Positions 1 through 6,300 of a DNA stretch of 7,976 nucleotides are shown here, in pieces. Origin of the DNA: Candidatus Magasanikbacteria bacterium CG_4_10_14_0_2_um_filter_41_10 (GTDB taxonomy: Bacteria; Patescibacteriota; Patescibacteriia; Magasanikbacterales; UBA922). The notes under the pieces were generated by a model. That model saw nothing but the letters and a program-made list of their open reading frames with translations. It was not told the origin of the DNA and searched no databases. Within the stretch, counting starts at the first letter, position 1. Each line of letters starts with the position of its first letter. Both the position numbers and the translations under genes were made by a program. The stretch lies in NCBI GenBank assembly GCA_002792995.1, contig PFPJ01000050.1, forward strand, positions 1 to 7,976. The letters run 5' to 3'.

Positions 1-24
1 GCTTTTGTGTATATACTTACTCAT
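1..24 (-). CDS. Possible first eight codons of a gene leaving the left edge
   Basis: An ATG at 24-22 on the minus strand opens a frame reading MSKYIHKS to the window edge. It follows the ppsA terminator, two candidate -10 boxes and no Shine-Dalgarno sequence, so it would be a separate, possibly leaderless transcription unit in the same direction as ppsA. Eight codons are too few to test coding character. An alternative is a convergent plus-strand gene ending here: plus frames stop at 61-63, 77-79 and 87-89, but none of these tails looks protein-like to me. Confidence 0.25.
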
Positions 25-30
25 GGATCT

Positions 31-36
31 ATTGTA
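31..36 (-). promoter_or_regulatory. Possible -10 box TACAAT for a leaderless gene at the left edge
   Basis: TACAAT (36-31, minus strand; five of six to consensus) is followed by six bases, AGATCC, and then ATG at 24-22. This is the same -10 to ATG distance as at the ppsA promoter. The -35 region at 17-bp spacing is TTCCCC, a poor match. Support comes mainly from the repeated geometry. Confidence 0.3.
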
Positions 37-39
37 TCA

Positions 40-54
40 CGCCCCAGAGGGGCG
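40..54. repeat. GC-rich inverted repeat in an AT-rich intergenic stretch
   Basis: CGCCCC (40-45) pairs with GGGGCG (49-54) around an AGA loop, and a further GGG-AATTAG follows to position 63. It is the most GC-rich block in the 167-bp non-coding region. It is followed by no U-tract on either strand, so it is not a standard terminator. On the minus strand it lies just upstream of a TACAAT box, within the would-be -35 to -10 spacer, where it could be an operator. It could also be a copy of a dispersed intergenic palindrome; I have the impression that GCCCC/GGGGC palindromes flanked by ATTCC/GGAAT are common in Patescibacteria genomes but cannot check this. Confidence 0.5.
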
Positions 55-88
55 GGGAATTAGACCCAGGAGAGATTAAAGCTCACTA

Positions 89-94
89 ATTATA
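89..94 (-). promoter_or_regulatory. Perfect TATAAT -10 box downstream of the ppsA terminator
   Basis: TATAAT is read on the minus strand at 94-89, beyond the ppsA terminator and pointing toward the left edge. No convincing -35 hexamer is found 16-18 bp upstream (the candidates are CTCAAA-like). A transcript from here would start near 82 and include the GC-rich inverted repeat in its leader. The six-base match alone could be chance in AT-rich DNA. Confidence 0.3.
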
Positions 95-129
95 CCCTAT
101 GTCGCATTTGTTTTGAGAATACTACGGCC

Positions 130-166
130 TATAAAAAATACAGTGTTGTCGACTGTATTTTTTATA
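130..166 (-). terminator. Intrinsic terminator after ppsA, symmetric and possibly bidirectional
   Basis: A perfect 15-bp inverted repeat, TATAAAAAATACAGT (130-144) and its complement (152-166), encloses a 7-base loop. It begins one base after the ppsA stop codon. Read on the minus strand, the stem carries a run of six A before and six T after the ACAGT core, giving a hairpin followed by U residues. The symmetry would let it work in both directions. The GC content of the stem is low, so strength depends on the U-tract. Confidence 0.85.
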
Positions 167-167
167 T

Positions 168-3100
168 TTATTGATTTCCCTCACACACCTGCCATCCATC
201 TGGCACAGCACACGGCGTGGGGTACGCCTGACACTGTCCTTCAACAGATTGCTTTGCATAGGTGATTACCTGTGCGCAGAGTCGCCCTTCCTTCACATCC
301 CACTCATTCAATGGACGATCATCGGTAATACCCGGACTTGTACTACTGACAAAATCTAGCTTCTTGAATAGATTTTCAAACATATCGCTCGTCCCACTGA
401 CTTGCAAGGCCTGGCCATTGTAGAAGAGGTCTGCTACCATGATTTCTTTTCCATTGATCATGACTGTACGAACGGTTCCAGAGACACCATCTACTGAAAT
501 AGGCTTTGCCGTACTATCTTCTGGTGGCGATACAAGCTGCTCTGCTACAGTCATGTAGGAACCGGTCGTAGGGTCTTCTACCGTGACTCCCCCACGCCAT
601 TGCTTGAGATGCCATCTGATAGGATACGACATGTGCAAATCCACAAAATCATCGATCATTACCTCTGTCATTTCTCCTGCGACTTCATCTTCTTTTTGTT
701 GTGTTGCCTTTTCTTCTGCCCGCATACGTATCTCTGCAGGAGAGACTTCTGGAACACTCACAGAAGGGCTCTGTGGCACGATACCACCGCATCCAGCACC
801 TAGACTGATAAGTCCAGCCCCAATAATGCCCAAACTTGCGACAAGACTGACAAACGTTTTATGTGTTTTCTTTCCCGTATTTCCTACAGTTTTTTCTACC
901 GCTGCAATGCGTCGTCTCGTATCCACCACCGTATCAGGATTGAGAGAAATACTATCTATGCCAGCACGGACAAGAAATTCTGCAAACTCTGGATAATCAC
1001 TTGGGGCTTGTCCACAAATACCCACTTTCTTTTTGTATTTATGCGCGACAGCAATCACATCTTTGATGAGTTTTTTGACGGCTGGATTGTTTTCATCATA
1101 GACATGGCTCACAAGACTCGAATCTCTATCTACACCGAGTGTTAGCTGTGTCAAATCATTACTACCGATACTAAATCCATCAAATATCTTTGCAAATTCT
1201 TCTGCCAGAATGACATTGCTTGGAATCTCGCACATGACATATACTTGCAAGCCATTTTCACCACGCTTGAGCCCAAATGATTCCATGGTTTTCAGAACTT
1301 TTTCGCCTTCTTCTGGTGTACGACAAAATGGTACCATGACAATAATATTATCAAGCCCCCACTCTTCTCTGACACGCTTGATAGCTTTGCATTCGAGGCC
1401 AAACGCTTCTTTGTATTCATCAGAATAATATCGGCTCGCTCCACGCCACCCAATCATTGGATTTTGCTCTTCTGGTTCAAATTCTTTGCCACCAATAAGC
1501 GTTCGATATTCGTTTGTTTTGAAATCAGAAAGTCGCAAGATAACTGGCTTTGGGTACATCGATGCACCAAGTCTGCCGATGCCTTCTGCAAGACGAGACA
1601 CACAGTATTCTGATTTATCTTTATAGCCGAGCGTCATTTCTCGAATTTTCTTTTTGGCAACTTTGTCTTTCAATGTATTGTATTGCAAGAGTGCTTGCGG
1701 ATGAATACGGATAAAATTGGAAAAAATAAATTCCTGTCGTGCGAGACCAATACCATCGTTTGGCAAAAATGACAATGCAAATGCATGGTCAGGATCTCCC
1801 ACATTCATCATAATACCCGTCTTTGTGTCTGGGATATTATCGAGCTCAGTACGCTTTACTTCAAAAGGAAGAATGCCTTTATACACAACACCTTCATCGC
1901 CTTTTGCACAGCTGACCGTGACTTCTGATCCATTTTTGAGCAATTTTCGAGCTCCTTTTGCGCCTACGATACAGGGCACGCCGAGTTCACGCGAAACAAT
2001 AGCAGCATGGCTTGTTTTGCCACCCTGCTCGGTGACAATCGCAGATGCTATACGCATGATAGGTTCCCAGTCTGGATCAGTAATACGAGTAACCAAAATT
2101 TCGCCTTTTTTGAAGCTTTTCATTTCTTCACGCTTTTCTATCACACGGACTTTCCCGGCACCGATTTTTTGTCCTACCGCTGTGCCGGTGAGCAAAATTT
2201 TTCCTTCTTGCTTGAGTTCATAATTTTCAATAACAGCATGACTACTCCGTGCCTTTACTGTTTCGGGACGAGCTTGCACAATATAGAGCTTGCCCGTTTC
2301 TCCATCTTTTGCCCACTCAATATCTTGTGGCTTTTTGTAATGTGCTTCAATTTGTGCTCCCCATGTTGCGAGCTGTACAACTTCGTCATCAGTAATAGCA
2401 AATTTGTTTCGATCTGTTTGAGAGACTCTGGCCTGCTTTACGCCAGATCCTTTTCCATAAATAAGTTTGACCTGTTTGCTTCCAAGCGTCCTACTGATAA
2501 CCGCTTTTTTCCCTCGTTTCAAGCCATCTTTGAACACATAAAACTGATCTGGTACCACTTTCCCCTGAACAACGTATTCTCCGAGACCATAGGCGGACGT
2601 AACCAATGACACACCCTGAAATCCAGACTCTGTGTCCATAGTAAACATCACACCACTCGCGCCCGTATCAGAACGAACCATTTCCTGGACCGTCACAGAC
2701 AAGGCAATACTCAAATGATCAAATCCATGACCTTCTCGATACGACATGGCTCTGTCTGTAAACAGCGATGCAATACATTTTTTGACAGCCTCGAGGACTT
2801 CTTTTTCACCGCATACATTCAAATAGGTTTCTTGTTGTCCAGCAAAACTTGCATCTGGCAAATCTTCTGCCGTAGCACTCGAACGTACTGCGACAGAAAG
2901 TTTTTTGTGTCCTGTTTTTTTTGCAAGTTCTTTGTATGCTAGACTCACTTCTGCGCTTATTTCCTTTGGCATCGGTGCACCGAGGAGTAATGATCGGACG
3001 GCTTTTCCTGTTTTTTTTAAATTTTTAATATCATTGACATCGAGATCTTTCAGTGTTGTTTTCAATTTCTTTTTGAGATCTTTATGTGCAAGAAATTCCC

Positions 3101-3299
3101 AATATGCTTTTGAGGTAACGGCAAAGCCATTTGGGACGGTGACACCTTTTTTGGTGAGCTTTGAATACATCTCTCCGAGAGACGCATTTTTTCCTCCCAC
3201 AAGAGGAATATCTGTAATACTAATTTCATTAAACCACAAAATACGCCGTTCTTCTCGTGGGACGTTTTTTGGTGGAGTTGACTGTTTTTTTCCTTTCAT
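168..3299 (-). CDS. ppsA: Phosphoenolpyruvate synthase fused to an exported lipoprotein-like C-terminal domain
   Basis: Residues 1-806 are a complete PEP synthase (ATP + pyruvate + H2O to AMP + PEP + phosphate; EC 2.7.9.2), a gluconeogenic enzyme of the cytosol. In order: ATP-grasp/pyruvate-binding domain (about 20-347) with VGGKNASLGEM and AVRSSATAEDLPDASFAGQQ; swivelling phosphohistidine domain with GGKTSHAAI, catalytic His431; and the TIM-barrel PEP/pyruvate-binding domain (about 490-795) with RLSDFKTNEY, NPMIGWRGASRYYSDEY, CEIPSN, GSNDLTQL and GICGQAPSDYP, whose Cys762 matches the family's catalytic Cys. Every block I know from E. coli PpsA (about 792 aa) is present. The chain then runs in frame through a membrane segment (815-836) into an exported-type domain ending at 1043 (separate entry). 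The ATG at 3299 is chosen because the next Met is residue 44, beyond the conserved start of the fold, and because a promoter sits exactly upstream. There is no Shine-Dalgarno sequence. The enzyme assignment is secure; the role of the extension is unknown. Confidence 0.97.
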   Translation of the reverse strand: MKGKKQSTPPKNVPREERRILWFNEISITDIPLVGGKNASLGEMYSKLTKKGVTVPNGFAVTSKAYWEFLAHKDLKKKLKTTLKDLDVNDIKNLKKTGKAVRSLLLGAPMPKEISAEVSLAYKELAKKTGHKKLSVAVRSSATAEDLPDASFAGQQETYLNVCGEKEVLEAVKKCIASLFTDRAMSYREGHGFDHLSIALSVTVQEMVRSDTGASGVMFTMDTESGFQGVSLVTSAYGLGEYVVQGKVVPDQFYVFKDGLKRGKKAVISRTLGSKQVKLIYGKGSGVKQARVSQTDRNKFAITDDEVVQLATWGAQIEAHYKKPQDIEWAKDGETGKLYIVQARPETVKARSSHAVIENYELKQEGKILLTGTAVGQKIGAGKVRVIEKREEMKSFKKGEILVTRITDPDWEPIMRIASAIVTEQGGKTSHAAIVSRELGVPCIVGAKGARKLLKNGSEVTVSCAKGDEGVVYKGILPFEVKRTELDNIPDTKTGIMMNVGDPDHAFALSFLPNDGIGLARQEFIFSNFIRIHPQALLQYNTLKDKVAKKKIREMTLGYKDKSEYCVSRLAEGIGRLGASMYPKPVILRLSDFKTNEYRTLIGGKEFEPEEQNPMIGWRGASRYYSDEYKEAFGLECKAIKRVREEWGLDNIIVMVPFCRTPEEGEKVLKTMESFGLKRGENGLQVYVMCEIPSNVILAEEFAKIFDGFSIGSNDLTQLTLGVDRDSSLVSHVYDENNPAVKKLIKDVIAVAHKYKKKVGICGQAPSDYPEFAEFLVRAGIDSISLNPDTVVDTRRRIAAVEKTVGNTGKKTHKTFVSLVASLGIIGAGLISLGAGCGGIVPQSPSVSVPEVSPAEIRMRAEEKATQQKEDEVAGEMTEVMIDDFVDLHMSYPIRWHLKQWRGGVTVEDPTTGSYMTVAEQLVSPPEDSTAKPISVDGVSGTVRTVMINGKEIMVADLFYNGQALQVSGTSDMFENLFKKLDFVSSTSPGITDDRPLNEWDVKEGRLCAQVITYAKQSVEGQCQAYPTPCAVPDGWQVCEGNQ
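171..881 (-). other. C-terminal extension of PpsA: membrane segment, lipobox-like Cys and exported domain
   Basis: Residues 807-1043 have no counterpart in ordinary PEP synthases. A basic stretch (KKTHK, 810-814) precedes a hydrophobic segment (815-836) ending in SLGAGC-GG. Cys837 resembles a lipoprotein cysteine, though the -3 position is Gly rather than Leu. A charged, probably helical linker follows (about 853-877), then a beta-rich region with SYPIRWHLKQW (891-901), a Gly/Val-rich middle and FENLFKKLDFV (974-984), a layout I associate with small bacterial surface lipoproteins. The tail carries Cys1008, 1023, 1030 and 1039 with YPTPCAVPDGW, a signature I recall from exported Patescibacteria proteins; four cysteines suit two disulfides outside the cytosol. 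By the positive-inside rule the enzyme is inside and this part outside. No ATG, GTG or TTG starts a separate protein near the junction, so it reads as one polypeptide. A separate, once-fused lipoprotein gene is the likely origin. Confidence 0.75.
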
Positions 3300-3305
3300 A
3301 TGAAT

Positions 3306-3334
3306 AGTATACCATAGTCAGGATGATCCTTCAA
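3306..3334 (-). promoter_or_regulatory. Predicted sigma-70-type promoter of ppsA, positioned for a leaderless mRNA
   Basis: On the minus strand, TTGAAG (3334-3329) is followed by a 17-bp spacer and TATACT (3311-3306). TATACT matches the -10 consensus at five of six positions and TTGAAG matches the -35 at four of six. Six bases (ATTCAT) separate the -10 box from the ATG at 3299, so the expected +1 is the A of that ATG. No purine-rich ribosome-binding site fits in this space, which agrees with leaderless initiation. The promoter fills most of the 41-bp gap after the upstream gene's stop. I see no terminator in that gap, so some read-through from the surface-protein gene is also possible. Confidence 0.55.
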
Positions 3335-3340
3335 AAAGTA

Positions 3341-6300
3341 CTAGGAAACATCTTCTTTCCCAAATTGGGCTATATCACGAAGGGTATCCCCAGCATCTTC
3401 ACTTATCTCACCATCCTTTACCAACGTTCTCGTTGGATCAGGGTGTGATGAATTATGAGATATTGCCTGATCATTCTGTTCTAGAGCAGATACCTTGTCT
3501 AAGGATCCTCCTACGGGGTGAAGCACTTCATCGCGCGCAATAATACCTCCAGTGTCATTTGTTTTCTTTATGGAAAAATCAAGAGAAGGGCTCTTTTTCT
3601 TTTGATATCCAACTTTTTCGTATGTCACATAGTACGTACTCGAACCAACCAATGCACCGTATCTTCCTTTTCTATCCGTGACAGCTGTTTCAATCAATTT
3701 ATTATATTTTTCATCAAAAATACGAACGGCAACTCGTCCGATTCGATGACGATTCAACGCATCACGAACCACCCCAACTTTTGTTGTCTTTTTGTGTTTA
3801 CGAAAGAAAGAAAATATAATCAGAAAAAAGATATGTAGCCCAAGTAATGCACCAATATATGGCACTGGAGACACAAAGAATGAAACCAGACTGACGCCAA
3901 ACCCAACCATGCTCACACTATACTGCACGGCATTTTTCGTATATTCCCGAACAATAGTTTTGGTCGAGACATCGTCTTGATTTGGATCAAGTGGAATATT
4001 AAAATTTAACTCTACATTTGTATCAGTAACCGTTATTTTTTGTCCGGGATGATACAGATGATCAAAGGACACATCGTGATCTCGTCCACGCAACAACTCA
4101 CTATCCCGTTTGTATCCATCATGATCAATTTCAATATGGTACACACCTGGCACTAATATAATAAAGTATCGCCCTTTTGCATCAGTGACTTGCGATGTAA
4201 TAATTCTTCCTGTTTTTTCATCGAATACACGAAGAATCGCCAGATCTATAGGTTGTTTCGTATACGCATTGTAAATGACACCCCATTGTTTTTGTTTTCG
4301 TCGACGTAACAACAATATTGGTTGGGTAAAAAGATACCTTAAAAAGATGAATATCTGTGGAAGATTAAATCCAACAGCGACGTTTGTCGCACCAACAACA
4401 ACCGTCGTAGGGGCAACAACCTGTTCATTTGCTTTTTCCACCTGTGGATTATCTGCCACCTCTTGAACCGTTTTGACTGCTTGCCGAGTCGCCTTTTTGA
4501 CGGGTTCTGGGATGACATGTGCGATTGCATTTACAGGAGCACTGATCAATTTTTGTACGAACGCAACCGTCGTACTGACTGACGTTTGTATCGATTGTTG
4601 TGTTTTTTCTGCAAAGGCGAGTGTTGTCTGAGCGATACCTGTACCTATGCTCTGTACCGCACCACTTGAACTACCACTGCCACCAGAACCAGTATCAGAT
4701 CCTCCTGTTGCACTTCCATTACTCGTGTTTGCTCCAGCATTATTTGGAGCACTTGTATTGGCATCAGTCTCCCCTGCACCACCAGTCGTATTATTGGTAT
4801 CTGTTGTCGCTGTTTGATCGGTAGTATCGGTTTGTGGAGGTGGTGGTTGATCTACGGGCAGTTCTGGTTGTGGAGGAAGAGGTGGTGTATATACACAAGA
4901 CCCATTGTCTGTGTTTGCCGATGCATTGAAATTGTATGCAGTATTATCAGTACATCCATTCACAACAGCAATACACGAACCATCATCGACCGTTGCCTGC
5001 AAATCATAGTTGAATGCACTTGAAAGAGTACATCCATAAATATCAGGCACAACAAATGCTACTTGCAATGGTGAGATTGATACATTTCCTGCGGCATCTG
5101 TCGTTGTCAATGAGGCAGTATAATCTCCTGGCACAGGTGTAACGGGTAATGTGATTTGCCAATTTCCTAATGCATCAGTGGTCGTGGTGTATTCACCGAC
5201 AAAACCAGCAACACGCATCCATGTAAATGGATCTGGTTGTCTATAACGAGCAAGACCAGCTATCATCAAATCATTTTTCGAAGGCAAAACTGTCTGTTTT
5301 TCAAATACACCAATCGAGGCAGTACCTCCAGTCGACAATTGCAAACGAATAACTGAACCAGGCTCTGCAGTACCAGCAAACGTAGGTTTCCCCACCAATT
5401 TTCCGTTTTTTACTCCAGTGTCTGTCTTTCCAACAACAGGTTTTGGAGGAGGTGTCATATCAAGAAAAATCGTACTACTCACGGTAACGGTTGAAGCCAC
5501 ACCATTGACTGTTTTTTGAAATTTTCCATAGATTGTCTTTTTCCCATCACCGGCAGAAAGAAGATACGAGGTATTGGCAACGATTGGTTGAAAGGAAAGA
5601 CCGCTAAAATTTGTACTACTCGATAATATATACTGTTCAAAAAGTGCATTATTCAATGTCACTACCACTGTCCGACTTTTGGCATATCCTTTTCCTCCGT
5701 TTATTGACATCACAAAATTTGGCACTCCAGGTGCTGTTGTGGTAGCTGTTTCAGGAGTCGTGGTAGGAGGTGGGAGTGGGGGTGGAGGCGATAGAGTAGT
5801 TCCCGTAGAATTATTTCCTCCACCACTAGATCCAGCGGTTGTTCCAGATCCAGTACTAGTAGTCGTCTCTATACCGTCACCATTCCGAGCAATCACAGCA
5901 AAATCATTTGTGGTCCCAGCTCCAAATCCACTAAAAGAACGTGATGTACTGGTTGCCCAAGAAGACGTATGTCCTGTTGTCGTGTCGAGGACATAGTACT
6001 CGGTTGTGTCGGGATTACTATTTGTTCCCCATGATACTACCAAAATACCAGTTCCATTTGCTGTGACGGTCACGGTTCCAGGAACATCCGCAAGGGTATA
6101 TACCGAATAAACAGAATCATACGTAGAATGAGACCCACTGATTTGGGCAGTGAGTCGAAATTCATACATGGTATTTGGCGTAAGCCCTGTGACCGTTCCC
6201 GTTGTGGTATTAGCTGGGACACTTGTTCCATATGCAGGGAAAAAGCCAATCGAATGCTGAATATAAAAATTATCTTCATCTCCACTATTATCGGTCCAAC

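Noticed and set aside
40..54. GC-rich hairpin as an intrinsic terminator or part of a tRNA.
   Set aside because: No U-tract follows on either strand, and no cloverleaf with anticodon and T-arm can be drawn around it.
1717..2609. Long plus-strand frames opposite ppsA (168 and 200 codons).
   Set aside because: They are antisense to strongly conserved PEP synthase motifs, have no recognisable domains and odd composition, and lack promoter or ribosome-binding signals.
168..3299. Alternative genetic code (UGA read as glycine, as in some Patescibacteria).
   Set aside because: No in-frame TGA occurs in either gene and the visible stops are TAA and TAG, so there is no evidence for recoding; absence of TGA alone does not prove the standard code.
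3321..3329. GGAT-G-ATCC inverted repeat as a terminator of the surface-protein gene.
   Set aside because: Four-base arms with a one-base loop cannot form a stable hairpin and there is no U-tract; it lies within the -35 to -10 spacer of the ppsA promoter.
4339..4530. Short minus-strand frames inside the surface-protein gene (63 codons here, 89 codons at 6070-6339).
   Set aside because: They are out-of-frame shadows of a well-supported coding region with no start signals of their own.
5679..5996. Plus-strand frame of 105 codons rich in Val, Gly and Pro.
   Set aside because: It is the complement of the Pro/Thr/Gly/Ser linker and FN3 region of the surface protein; its low complexity follows from that, not from selection as a gene.
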